A stretch of 13,611 nt of DNA from DASPWW01 sp050697195 (GTDB lineage Bacteria; Actinomycetota; Thermoleophilia; Solirubrobacterales; 70-9): the NCBI GenBank assembly GCA_050697195.1, contig JBOGZL010000229.1:1-13611 (forward strand), in the 5' to 3' direction. Below are positions 1 to 7,056 of this stretch, piece by piece (the stretch's first letter is position 1; each line of letters begins with the position of its first letter). The notes beneath the pieces are model-generated. The model saw nothing but the letters and a program-made list of their open reading frames with translations, made no database searches and was not told the DNA's origin. The position numbers and the translations under genes were made by a program.

Positions 1-154
1 AGTAGCGGCCCGGCGGATCCCCGGGCATCTCCCCCGGGTCAGTGAAGTCCCACCCGAACACACCGCCGTAGAAGCGGGCCGCAGCGTCGGGATCCGGGTG
101 CGCGATGTCGACCCAGCACGGGACGCCGGGCTTGTATCCGCTGCGCTCGCTCAT
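1..154 (-). CDS. VOC/glyoxalase-family protein, 5' part only
   Basis: Fifty-one codons are visible on the minus strand, from an ATG at 154-152 to the window edge, so the 3' end is missing. The translation begins MSERSGYKPGVPCWVDIAHP and continues with a D-x-D-A-A-A-R-F-Y-x-x-V-F-G-W stretch. This is the typical first strand and helix of a vicinal-oxygen-chelate (glyoxalase/bleomycin-resistance) domain of the actinobacterial two-domain type. A purine-rich GAGGTGGAGG lies directly upstream of the ATG and acts as the ribosome binding site. The metal-binding residues and any second domain lie outside the window, so substrate and activity cannot be named. The gene is divergent from the HxlR-type regulator at 263, which makes it a plausible target of that regulator (inference). 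Confidence 0.75.
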   Translation of the reverse strand, partial: MSERSGYKPGVPCWVDIAHPDPDAAARFYGGVFGWDFTDPGEMPGDPPGRY

Positions 155-193
155 CCTCCACCTCTTTTTCGATCGCCGTCTAAGTTGGAAGAC

Positions 194-239
194 CATATCA
201 TATGATTGGATGTAACAACCATTCGGATGGTTATCCGAA
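194..239. promoter_or_regulatory. Nested palindromes in the VOC/HxlR divergent promoter region
   Basis: This unusually AT-rich spacer holds three inverted repeats: CATAT-C-ATATG at 194-204, AACCAT-TCGG-ATGGTT at 217-232, and TTCGGAT-GGTT-ATCCGAA at 222-239. The last two share bases and could be alternative hairpins or overlapping operator half-sites. A TATGAT hexamer on the minus strand within 200-206 resembles a -10 box for the VOC gene. TAACGT at 248-253 on the plus strand could be a -10 box for the regulator. HxlR-type proteins bind as dimers to palindromes and often control a divergent neighbour, so an operator role is likely but inferred. Confidence 0.5.
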
Positions 240-262
240 GTTCGGGCTAACGTGAACCGATA

Positions 263-916
263 GTGGCGGCGAAGCGCACATACAGAGACCTCTGCGGGAT
301 CGCGCGGGCGCTCGACGTCGTCGGCGAGCGCTGGGCGCTGCTCGTCATCCGCGAGCTGCTGCTCGGCCCGAAGCGGTTCACCGACCTGCGGGCGGGCCTG
401 CCCCACGTCAGCCCCGATGTGCTCTCCCAGCGCCTTCGCGAGCTCGAGGCGGATGGAGTGATCCGGCGCCGCACACTCGCGCCGCCGGCCGGTTCGCGAG
501 TGTATGAGCTCACCGACCGGGGCGCGGAGCTCGAGCCGGTCGTGCTCGCGCTCGGCCGCTGGGGCAGCGGCGCCCCGTTCCCGCCCGGAGACGCGAAGCT
601 CGGCGTCGACTCGACCGTGATCGCGCTGATGACGGTCTTCGACCCGTCCGCCGCCGACGGCCTCGACGCGCTCTTCGAGCTGCGACTCGACGGCCAGCCC
701 TTCCGCGCACGGGTCGCGGACGACCGGTTCGAGATCGCCCGCGGGAGCGCCGAGGCCCCTGACGCGACGATCGAGACCGACCCCGGAACGCTCGCTGAGG
801 TCCTGTGGGGCGGTCGCGAGCTCGCCGCCGCCGAGAGGTCCGGTCGCTTCGAGATCGAGGGAAGCCGGTCGGCCGCGACCCGCTTCCTGCGCCTCTTCGC
901 GCTGCCCGACGTCTAG
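263..916 (+). CDS. HxlR-type winged-helix transcriptional regulator with SCP2-like C-terminal domain
   Basis: This 217-residue protein has two parts. Residues about 11-98 form the HxlR (MarR-like) winged helix: CGIARALDVVGERW, then LLVIRELLLGPKRFTDL, the recognition-helix region SPDVLSQRLRELEADGVI, and the wing leading to YELTDRGAEL. Residues about 113-213 resemble the small SCP2/sterol-carrier-like domain found behind this HTH in many actinobacterial regulators, and may sense a hydrophobic ligand. C11 sits where some HxlR proteins have a redox-sensing cysteine. The start is a GTG with no Shine-Dalgarno sequence. TAACGT (248-253) ends 9 nt before it, so the mRNA may be leaderless or nearly so. 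The gene is divergent from the VOC gene, and autoregulation through the palindromes between them is inferred. Confidence 0.88.
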   Translation: MAAKRTYRDLCGIARALDVVGERWALLVIRELLLGPKRFTDLRAGLPHVSPDVLSQRLRELEADGVIRRRTLAPPAGSRVYELTDRGAELEPVVLALGRWGSGAPFPPGDAKLGVDSTVIALMTVFDPSAADGLDALFELRLDGQPFRARVADDRFEIARGSAEAPDATIETDPGTLAEVLWGGRELAAAERSGRFEIEGSRSAATRFLRLFALPDV

Positions 917-929
917 AACGAACGTCCGG

Positions 930-945
930 GCACGGGGTCCCGTGC
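930..945 (+). terminator. Short hairpin after the HxlR gene, possible weak terminator
   Basis: GCACGG-GGTC-CCGTGC forms a perfect 6-bp stem with a 4-nt loop, 14 nt beyond the stop codon of the regulator gene. No T-run follows, so it is not a classical rho-independent terminator. In GC-rich actinobacteria such stems may still contribute to 3'-end formation. Confidence 0.3.
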
Positions 946-963
946 TGAGATACTCGCCCTCCT

Positions 964-984
964 GGTCGCCCCTGGGAGGCGACC
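964..984. promoter_or_regulatory. Inverted repeat upstream of the first cupin gene
   Basis: GGTCGCC and GGCGACC form 7-bp arms separated by 7 nt. They lie just before an AT-rich CATAAAC and the GGGAGG ribosome binding site of the cupin gene at 1010. The spacing suits a dimeric repressor or activator site next to a -10-like region. It could equally be a hairpin in the mRNA. No regulator can be assigned from the sequence. Confidence 0.3.
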
Positions 985-1009
985 CATAAACACGGGAGGG
1001 AAGCGGGCC

Positions 1010-1426
1010 ATGGACCCGATCAACATCACTGACCTCGATCTGGCCGAGTTCACGTCGAGCACGACCGACGACGGCTACTGGCTCGGCGGGTTCTTCGCCT
1101 ACGGCGGCGCGGGCGCCGACAGCTCCACGGTGATCTACTTCTCGGTGCCCGCGGGCAAGCGCCTCGGGCGCCACACGGACACCGCCGAGGAGACCCAGTT
1201 CATCCTCTCCGGCAGCGGCGATCTGCTGCGCGACGATGGCTCCAAGCCGCTCAAGGCCGGCGACGTCGTCGTGCTCGCCGAGGGAGAGGCGCACGACCTC
1301 CACAACACCGGCTCCGAGGATCTGCGCGTGATCGGCTTCTTCTCCGCCCCGAAGGTTCAGCAGCACTGGTCCGAGGAGGTCTGGGAGCCGGGCGACCTCA
1401 AGGTCACCGGCAGCCCGAACGCCTGA
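1010..1426 (+). CDS. Small single-domain cupin protein
   Basis: This 138-residue protein has a single cupin barrel. Motif 1 is G-K-R-L-G-R-H55-T-D57-T-A-E-E61-TQFILSGSG and motif 2 is G84-DVVVLAEGEAH95-DLHN. H55, E61 and H95 match metal ligands of the conserved cupin pattern. The second histidine of the usual H-x-H is Asp57, so metal choice or activity may differ. A clear GGGAGG lies about 12 nt before the ATG. The protein has no signal peptide. Small cupins of this kind include dioxygenases, isomerases and sensors, and nothing here fixes the substrate. The stop TGA (1424-1426) abuts the stop codon of convergent guaA with no gap. Confidence 0.85.
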   Translation: MDPINITDLDLAEFTSSTTDDGYWLGGFFAYGGAGADSSTVIYFSVPAGKRLGRHTDTAEETQFILSGSGDLLRDDGSKPLKAGDVVVLAEGEAHDLHNTGSEDLRVIGFFSAPKVQQHWSEEVWEPGDLKVTGSPNA

Positions 1427-3034
1427 CTACTCCCACTCGATCGTCGACGGGGGCTTCGAGGAGATGTCGAGCGTGACCCGGTTGACGTGGCGGATCTCGT
1501 TGATTATCCGGCCCGAGACCCGCTCGAGCAGCTCGTAGGGAAGCCGCGCCCAGTCGGCCGTCATCGCGTCCTGGGAGGTGACGGCCCGGATCACGATCGG
1601 GTACGCATAGGTGCGCTCGTCGCCCTGGACGCCGACCGAGCGAACGACCGGGAGCACGCAGAACGACTGCCACAGCTCCCGGTACAGCTCCGCGGCGCGG
1701 ATCTCCTCCTGGAGGATCGCGTCGGCCTCGCGCAGGATGTCGAGCCGCTCCCTGGTCACCTCGCCGCCGACCACCCGGATCGCGAGACCCGGACCGGGGA
1801 AAGGCTGGCGCCATACGATCCGCTCGGGAAGCCCAAGCTCCTCGGCGACCGCGCGGACCTCGTCCTTGAACAGCATCCGCAGCGGCTCGACGAGGTCGAG
1901 GTCGAGGTCGTCGGGCAGGCCGCCGACGTTGTGGTGCGACTTGATCGTCGCCGCCGTGCGCCCGTCGCCGCCTGACTCGATCACGTCCGAGTACAGCGTC
2001 CCCTGGACGAGGAAGCGGGCGTCGGTCAGGGTCGCGGCCTCGTCCTCGAACACCCGGATGAACTCCTCGCCGACGATCCTGCGCTTCAGCTCGGGCTCGG
2101 TGACCCCGGCGAGGCGATCGAGGAACCGGTCGGCGGCGTCGACGTGCACGAGCTGGATCCCAAGCCCCTCCCGGAACGCCTTCACCACCTGCTCGGCCTC
2201 GCTCCTTCGCAACAGGCCGTGGTCGACCAGAACGCACGTGAGCTGGTCTCCGACGGCGCGGTGGACGAGCGCGGCCGCGGTCGCCGAGTCGACGCCGCCC
2301 GAGAGCCCGCAGATCACCCCCGCCCCGCCCACCTGGGCCCGGACCGCGGCCACCTGCTCCTCGATCACCGAGGCGGGCGACCAGCGCTCCACGCAGCCGG
2401 CGATGTCGCGCAGGAACCGGGTCAGGATCTCGGTCCCGTAGGGCGTATGGACGACCTCGGGATGGAACTGGATCCCGTACAGCCCTCTGCCGGGGTGCTC
2501 GAACGCCGCGACCGGGGAGCCGGGGCTCGAGGCGAGCGCGGCGAACCCGGGCGGGGGCTCGAAGACCGTGTCGCGATGGCTCATCCAGCACTGCTGGTCG
2601 GGGGGAGTCCCGGCAAGCAGCCGCCCCTCCTCGCGGACGGTGAGCGGGGTGCGGCCGAACTCGCCCGCCTCGGCCTCCTCGACTCGCCCGCCGAGCGTCT
2701 GGACCATCGCCTGCATCCCGTAGCAGATCCCCAGCACCGGGAGGCCGAGCTCGAGCAGATCGGTGCGGAGCTCGGGCGCGCCGTCCTCGTACACCGAGGC
2801 CGGCCCGCCGGACAGGACGAGCGCCGCGGGACGCCGGGCACGGATCGCCTCGAGCTCGATGTCGTGCGGAAGAAGCTCCGCGAACACGCCGCAGTCGCGG
2901 ATCCGCCGCGCGATCAGCTGCGAGTACTGGCCCCCGAAGTCCAGCACCAACACCTCTTCCCCCACTGGCCCCCCGCCGTTCTCCCCGGCGCGCTCCCCTC
3001 CCGCGACCTCAGTCGGCGCGGGGGACTCAGTCAT
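1427..3034 (-). CDS. guaA: GMP synthase (glutamine-hydrolysing)
   Basis: GuaA converts XMP, ATP and glutamine to GMP, the last step of de novo guanine nucleotide synthesis, in the cytosol. The 535-residue protein has the class I glutamine amidotransferase domain at about 28-212, with the nucleophile C104 in GICYGMQ and H191/E193 in FHPEV. The ATP-pyrophosphatase domain follows with the PP-loop SGGVDS at 245-250. The C-terminal dimerisation domain ends in the family's KPPSTIEWE. About 27 extra residues precede the usual VLVLDFGGQYSQLIARRIR start. The ATG at 3034 overlaps the guaB3 stop by 8 nt, which favours translational coupling. An in-frame GTG at the valine of GPVGEE (residue 24) is an alternative start. 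Identification is very secure; only the exact start is uncertain. Confidence 0.97.
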   Translation of the reverse strand: MTESPAPTEVAGGERAGENGGGPVGEEVLVLDFGGQYSQLIARRIRDCGVFAELLPHDIELEAIRARRPAALVLSGGPASVYEDGAPELRTDLLELGLPVLGICYGMQAMVQTLGGRVEEAEAGEFGRTPLTVREEGRLLAGTPPDQQCWMSHRDTVFEPPPGFAALASSPGSPVAAFEHPGRGLYGIQFHPEVVHTPYGTEILTRFLRDIAGCVERWSPASVIEEQVAAVRAQVGGAGVICGLSGGVDSATAAALVHRAVGDQLTCVLVDHGLLRRSEAEQVVKAFREGLGIQLVHVDAADRFLDRLAGVTEPELKRRIVGEEFIRVFEDEAATLTDARFLVQGTLYSDVIESGGDGRTAATIKSHHNVGGLPDDLDLDLVEPLRMLFKDEVRAVAEELGLPERIVWRQPFPGPGLAIRVVGGEVTRERLDILREADAILQEEIRAAELYRELWQSFCVLPVVRSVGVQGDERTYAYPIVIRAVTSQDAMTADWARLPYELLERVSGRIINEIRHVNRVTLDISSKPPSTIEWE

Positions 3035-4232
3035 CCGAGACGGCTACCCCCGCCGAGACCGCGGCGCGGCCGTTCGATCCCATCCCCACGGCCTGGTCGC
3101 GCTGGAGCTGCTTGCCCTCGGTCTGAAGCGCCGGGGCGACCATCACCTCGGCGCGGTGGAACGACGGGATGTCCTCGTACCCGCAGGTCGCCATCGAGGT
3201 CCGCAGCGCGCCCATCAGGTTGAAGGTGCCGTCGTTCTCCTGTGCCGGGCCCATCAGGATCTGCTCCAGGGTCCCGTCCTGGGTCGTCGCAACCCGGGTG
3301 CCGCGCGGAAGCGAGGGATGGAAGGTCGCCATCCCCCAGTGGAACCCGCGCCCGGGCGCCTCGGTCGCGCGCGCCAGCGGCGAGCCGATCATCACCGCGT
3401 CCGCACCGCACGCGACGGCCTTTGCGACGTCGCCGCCGGTCCGCATCCCGCCGTCGGCGATCACGTTGCAGTAGGCGCCGGTCTCCAGCATGTGCTGGGA
3501 GCGCGCGGCGGCCACGTCGGCGATCGCGGTCGCCTGGGGGACGCCGATCCCGAGCACCCCGCGGGTCGTGCACGCCGCGCCCGGCCCGACCCCGACCAGG
3601 ACGCCGACCGCGCCGGTTCGCATCAGGTGGAGCCCGGTCGCGTAGGAGGCGCACCCGCCGACGATGCAGGGGACCGAGAGCTCGGCGATGAACTGCTTCA
3701 GGTTCAACGGCTCGGTGCTCGAGGACACGTGCTCGGCCGAGATCACCGTCCCCTGGATCACGAGGATGTCCAGCCCCGCCTCGAGCGCGATCTCGTAGTG
3801 GTCGCGCACGCGCTGCGGCGTCAGCGACCCGGCCGCCACCGCGCCGAGCTCCTTGATCTCCTCGATCCGCCGCCCGATCAGCTCCGGCTTGACGGGCTCG
3901 GAGTAGATCTCCTGCATCGTCTTGGTCGCCGCCTCGGGCGCCGCGCCGGCGATTCGCTCGAGCTGCTCCTCGGCGTCCTCGTAGCGGGTCCAGATCCCCT
4001 CGAGGTTCAGGACCCCGAGCCCGCCGAAGCGGTTGAGGGCCGCGGCCGTCTGGGGGCTCGCCACGCCGTCCATCGCCGAGGCGAGGAGCGGGAGCTCGAA
4101 CCGGTACGGCCCCAGCGTCCAGGTGATGTCGATGTCGTCGGGGTCGCGGGTGCGGCGCGAGGGGACAACGGCGATGTCGTCGAAGCCGAACCCCCTCCTG
4201 CCCTTCTTCCCGCGACCGATCTCGACTTCCAT
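3027..4232 (-). CDS. guaB3: GuaB3-family IMP dehydrogenase-related protein
   Basis: This 401-residue TIM-barrel protein lacks the CBS pair of true IMP dehydrogenase. It carries the catalytic loop GPGAACTTR with Cys221 (counting from the ATG), the phosphate-binding ADGGMRTGGDVAKA segment, and the substrate strands around LPLLASAMDGV. This is the GuaB3 type found beside guaA in actinobacteria. Actinobacterial GuaB3 has long been of unclear activity, and a cyanobacterial GuaB3 has been reported to act as a GMP reductase, so IMP dehydrogenation should not be assumed. I chose the ATG at 4232. A TTG immediately upstream (4235) is the alternative. TAGGGT lies 6 nt before the ATG and may be the -10 box of a leaderless mRNA; the same bases also give an AGGGTGAG Shine-Dalgarno-like string. 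It is co-transcribed with guaA. Confidence 0.92.
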   Translation of the reverse strand: MEVEIGRGKKGRRGFGFDDIAVVPSRRTRDPDDIDITWTLGPYRFELPLLASAMDGVASPQTAAALNRFGGLGVLNLEGIWTRYEDAEEQLERIAGAAPEAATKTMQEIYSEPVKPELIGRRIEEIKELGAVAAGSLTPQRVRDHYEIALEAGLDILVIQGTVISAEHVSSSTEPLNLKQFIAELSVPCIVGGCASYATGLHLMRTGAVGVLVGVGPGAACTTRGVLGIGVPQATAIADVAAARSQHMLETGAYCNVIADGGMRTGGDVAKAVACGADAVMIGSPLARATEAPGRGFHWGMATFHPSLPRGTRVATTQDGTLEQILMGPAQENDGTFNLMGALRTSMATCGYEDIPSFHRAEVMVAPALQTEGKQLQRDQAVGMGSNGRAAVSAGVAVSDD

Positions 4233-4238
4233 CAACTC

Positions 4239-4244
4239 ACCCTA
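4239..4244 (-). promoter_or_regulatory. Possible -10 box (TAGGGT) for leaderless guaB3 mRNA
   Basis: TAGGGT matches the TANNNT pattern and ends 6 nt before the ATG of guaB3. That is the arrangement seen in leaderless actinobacterial genes, where transcription starts at the A of ATG. The -35 position falls on the T-run of the upstream terminator. The spacing fits, but the site overlaps a Shine-Dalgarno-like string, so the two readings cannot be separated by eye. Confidence 0.35.
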
Positions 4245-4260
4245 GGCACGCTCGCGGACG

Positions 4261-4282
4261 AAAAAACCCCGGCAGGCCGGGG
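4261..4282 (-). terminator. Rho-independent terminator closing the six-gene operon
   Basis: Read on the minus strand, CCCCGG-CCTG-CCGGGG is followed directly by six T residues: a GC-rich 6-bp stem, 4-nt loop and U-run. It lies 63 nt beyond the stop codon of the cupin gene at 4346 and only about 28 nt before guaB3. It should end the operon transcript. If any guaB3 transcripts start further upstream, it could act as an attenuator in their leader. Confidence 0.85.
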
Positions 4283-4345
4283 CGAAACTGCACTTTGCGG
4301 GTTTTCACGGCGCCGAACCAACGCCTCGCCGATGATAGCGAGCGA

Positions 4346-4780
4346 TCAACCCAGCCATGTGATCCCGTACCGCTCCGACGCCCTCGCGTAGACCTCCGGC
4401 CCGAGCGTGCCCGCGGCATCGGCCTCGGCGAGCTCGCGGAAGAAGCGCTCGAACCCCGCCGGCGAGGTCATGATCAGAATGCGCCCTGTGCGCGGGACGA
4501 CCCGCCGCTGCGCGTGGGGAACGCCGCGGGGGCCGAACACGAGCCCGCCAGGGCCGACCTCATCCTCCTCCTCGCCGACCTGGATCACGTGATCGCCCTC
4601 GAGCGCGTAGAAGATCTCGTCCTCGTTCTCGTGCACGTGAGGCGGGGTGTCGAGGGGCGAGATCTCCTCGATGATCGTGAACGCCCCGCCGGTCGTGTCG
4701 GCCGATGCCCGGACCACGACCTCGGCGTCGCCGAACCGGAGGCGCTCGCCTCCGTCGGGGTCGACCCTGTGCCCCTCCAT
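4346..4780 (-). CDS. Cupin-domain protein, last gene of the six-gene operon
   Basis: This 144-residue cytosolic protein has a full cupin metal site. H48 and H50 lie in PPHVHENEDE, E54 follows, and H89 is in GPRGVPHA, with the glycine-rich turns in place. It resembles small quercetin-dioxygenase-like cupins, but the substrate cannot be told. After the barrel comes a helical tail (FERFFRELAEADAAGT... YARASERYGITWLG) common in actinobacterial members. The ATG at 4780 is 7 nt after the kinase stop. There is no good Shine-Dalgarno sequence. A GTCGC-CTGA-GCGAC hairpin at 4783-4796 holds the kinase stop codon in its loop, so translation is probably coupled to that of the kinase. A longer reading frame extends upstream into the kinase gene in another frame and is not credible. 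Confidence 0.86.
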   Translation of the reverse strand: MEGHRVDPDGGERLRFGDAEVVVRASADTTGGAFTIIEEISPLDTPPHVHENEDEIFYALEGDHVIQVGEEEDEVGPGGLVFGPRGVPHAQRRVVPRTGRILIMTSPAGFERFFRELAEADAAGTLGPEVYARASERYGITWLG

Positions 4781-4787
4781 CGGTCGC

Positions 4788-5744
4788 TCAGGCGACGCCC
4801 GCCGGGTCGAGCTCGCGCACCTCCACCCGGGGGAGGAGGCGCTCGACCTCGGCCCGGTCCACGCTCCCGGCGCCGAAGTGCTGGGTGGACTGCGCGCCGC
4901 ACGCGACACCGTAGGCGAGGCACTCGCGCGCCGAGCCGCCGCCGTACCGGGCGGCGACGTAGCCGGCGAGGAAGGCGTCCCCCGAGCCGACCGTCGAGAC
5001 CGGCTCCAGGGGCTCGATCTCGACCTCGAACCGGCGCCGGTCCGCGGGCTCGCCGAGGATCGCGACGCAGCCGTCCTCCCTGGTGATGATCGCCTCCGCG
5101 GCGCCCATCTCGATCAGGCTCTGGAGCCCGAGCAGCAGGTCGTCGGGCTCGTTGAACTCGTGCCCGACCGCCTCCTCCGCCTCGATGACGTTGGGGGCAA
5201 CGACGGCGGGGCCGGCGCGAAGCCCCGCCCGCATCGGGTCGCCCTCGGTGTCGAGGAGCGCCGGGAGCCCGAGCCGCTGGAGCTCGCCGATCAGCCGCCC
5301 GTACACGTCGGGGTCCACGCCCGCCGGGATGCTCCCGGCGATCACGCAGAACGCCGCCCCCTGGGCGAGGTAGAGAAGCTTCTCGGCGAAGCGGTCGATC
5401 TCCTCGGAGGCGACGCTGGGGCCGCGCTCGTTGATCTCGGTCTGCTCTCCGGAGGTGGGGTCGATCACCGCGATGTTGGTGCGCGACTCGTCGGCGATCC
5501 GTGTGAAGTCGTTGAGGATCGACTCCTCGGTGAGCTGCTCGAGGATCCGCGTGCCGGTCGGCCCGCCCGCGAGCCCGGTGGCGATCACGGGGCGGCCGAG
5601 GAGCTTCAGGGAGCGGGCGACGTTGACGCCCTTGCCTCCCGCCACCGTGCTTCGCTCCACCGCGCGGTGGCGCCGCCCGAGGCGGAAGTTCGGGACCGCG
5701 ACCGTGCGGTCGATCGCCGCGTTCAGCGTGACCGTGAGGATCAT
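4788..5744 (-). CDS. PfkB-family hexose kinase (1-phosphofructokinase type)
   Basis: This 318-residue ribokinase-fold sugar kinase shows the family signatures in order: the start strand ILTVTLNAAIDRT, the AGGKGVNVARSLKLLG motif (35-50) for sugar and nucleotide binding, GSIPAG (138-142 region) typical of the 1-phosphofructokinase/tagatose-6-phosphate kinase branch, and the C-terminal STVGSGDAFLAGY with anion hole and catalytic base D256. It should phosphorylate a sugar phosphate such as fructose-1-phosphate or tagatose-6-phosphate with ATP in the cytosol. No PTS transporter or sugar regulator lies nearby, so the substrate remains open. The ATG overlaps the stop of the carboxypeptidase gene by 4 nt (ATGA), with a GGGGAG ribosome binding site just upstream. 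Confidence 0.9.
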   Translation of the reverse strand: MILTVTLNAAIDRTVAVPNFRLGRRHRAVERSTVAGGKGVNVARSLKLLGRPVIATGLAGGPTGTRILEQLTEESILNDFTRIADESRTNIAVIDPTSGEQTEINERGPSVASEEIDRFAEKLLYLAQGAAFCVIAGSIPAGVDPDVYGRLIGELQRLGLPALLDTEGDPMRAGLRAGPAVVAPNVIEAEEAVGHEFNEPDDLLLGLQSLIEMGAAEAIITREDGCVAILGEPADRRRFEVEIEPLEPVSTVGSGDAFLAGYVAARYGGGSARECLAYGVACGAQSTQHFGAGSVDRAEVERLLPRVEVRELDPAGVA

Positions 5745-7039
5745 CGCTCCCCGGCCCCCTCGCTCACGCGCTCTTGATCCCGACGCCGCATCCGCTCCTC
5801 CTCACTGCGCATCCGCTCCTCGTCTCTTCGACCGCCGCGCCGGGCCGCCCGGCGAGCCCCCACGACGCCGATCGCTATCGCGACGACTCCGATCGCGATC
5901 AGGATAGCCGCGAGCGGAACCCGGCCGCGGGCCTGCTCCAGGACCGTCGCTTCGTCGGCGCCCCGCGCCGCGACCAGCCGGGCCTCTCCGGCGTCGCGGC
6001 CGTCCACCGTCACCGTCACCTTCCCGAGCCTCTCCCCGCGCTCGATCGGTCCCTCCACCTCGCTCGGCGCCCGGACCTCGGTGTCGACCCGCTCCCCGCG
6101 ACGCACCGAGACCCGCAGGTCGCCCTCCGCCGCCAGCGGCAGCGTCTCGCCCTGGTAGCGAAGCTCCGGGGAGGCGATCGTCTCTCCCGCGGCGACCGCC
6201 GTCTCCCGCCGGTAGAGCGAGAACCCGTACTCGAGCAGCTCGAGCGTGGCCGCGTCGCGGGCGGCCTCGCTGGCCGTCCCGAGCACGACCGAGACCAGGG
6301 TCGCCCCCTTGCGAGTCCCCGAGCCGACGAGGACGTACCCGGCGTCGAGGGTGTGGCCGGTCTTCACGCCGCTCACCCACGGGAACCGGAGGAGGAGCGC
6401 GTTGCGATTGGTGATCTGCCGGACGCGGTCGCCGGTCCGCAGGACTGCCCGCTCTGTGTCGACGATCTGCCGGAACACGGGGTCGCGGCGAAGGCGAATC
6501 GTGAGGCTCGCGAGGTCCCCCGCGGATGAGTGGTTGCGGGCCGAATCGAGGCCGATCGGGTTCTCGTAGTGGGTATCGGTCAGACCCAGCGCGGCTGCGG
6601 CCTGATTCATCTCGCGGACGAACCTCGGCACCGACCCCGACACCCCCTCGGCGAGGGTGACGGCGGCGTCGTTGGCACTCCCCAACAGCAGCGCGTGGAG
6701 GAGGTCGTTGACCGAGACCCGCTCGCCGGGGGCGAGGTTGGCGAGCGTCTCGGCGGGGCTGATCGGCTGGTAGTCGGGGGCGGCGATCCGCCGCTCCAGC
6801 GGGAGCTCCCTCAGCGCGAGGTAGGCGGTCATCAGCTTCGTCGTGCTCGCGATCGAGTGGGTGCTGGAGATCGACCGGCCGGCGAGCCGGTCGCCGTCGG
6901 AGGCGTCCACCAGCACCCACGCGCGGGCGTCGGGGCTCGGGGCCCCCTCGCCGCCCTGCGCCGCGGCCTGCGCCGGGGCGGTCGAGAGCGCCGCGAGGGC
7001 GGCGAGCACGCACAGCGCGCGGCGCACCCCGGTGGTCAC
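5741..7039 (-). CDS. D-alanyl-D-alanine carboxypeptidase (S11, penicillin-binding protein)
   Basis: This 432-residue exported peptidase trims the terminal D-Ala of peptidoglycan stem peptides. A signal peptide spans about 1-27 (ALCVLAALAALSTAPAQA). The three active-site motifs of family S11 are intact: S65-T-T-K68, S121-A-N123 and K226-T-G228. A beta-rich C-terminal domain (about 280-365) follows, as in PBP5. Residues about 375-394 form a true transmembrane helix (VPLAAILIAIGVVAIAIGVV). After it comes a basic, charged tail with a seven-residue repeat (EERMRSE/EERMRRR), visible in the DNA as a 21-bp period near 5790-5830. The start is a GTG, 17 nt after the LysM stop. It probably acts with the LysM protein in cell-wall upkeep (inference). 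Confidence 0.93.
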   Translation of the reverse strand: MTTGVRRALCVLAALAALSTAPAQAAAQGGEGAPSPDARAWVLVDASDGDRLAGRSISSTHSIASTTKLMTAYLALRELPLERRIAAPDYQPISPAETLANLAPGERVSVNDLLHALLLGSANDAAVTLAEGVSGSVPRFVREMNQAAAALGLTDTHYENPIGLDSARNHSSAGDLASLTIRLRRDPVFRQIVDTERAVLRTGDRVRQITNRNALLLRFPWVSGVKTGHTLDAGYVLVGSGTRKGATLVSVVLGTASEAARDAATLELLEYGFSLYRRETAVAAGETIASPELRYQGETLPLAAEGDLRVSVRRGERVDTEVRAPSEVEGPIERGERLGKVTVTVDGRDAGEARLVAARGADEATVLEQARGRVPLAAILIAIGVVAIAIGVVGARRAARRGGRRDEERMRSEEERMRRRDQERVSEGAGER

Positions 7040-7056
7040 GGCCCGGGACGGCCCAT

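Noticed and set aside
2763..4391. Plus-strand open frame of 542 codons across guaB3 and guaA
   Set aside because: It is antisense to two clearly identified genes, shows low-complexity composition and crosses the terminator and operon junction.
5787..5830. 21-bp direct repeat near the end of the carboxypeptidase gene as a regulatory repeat
   Set aside because: It lies in frame within the coding region and encodes the seven-residue EERMRSE/EERMRRR tail repeat, so protein-level repetition explains it.
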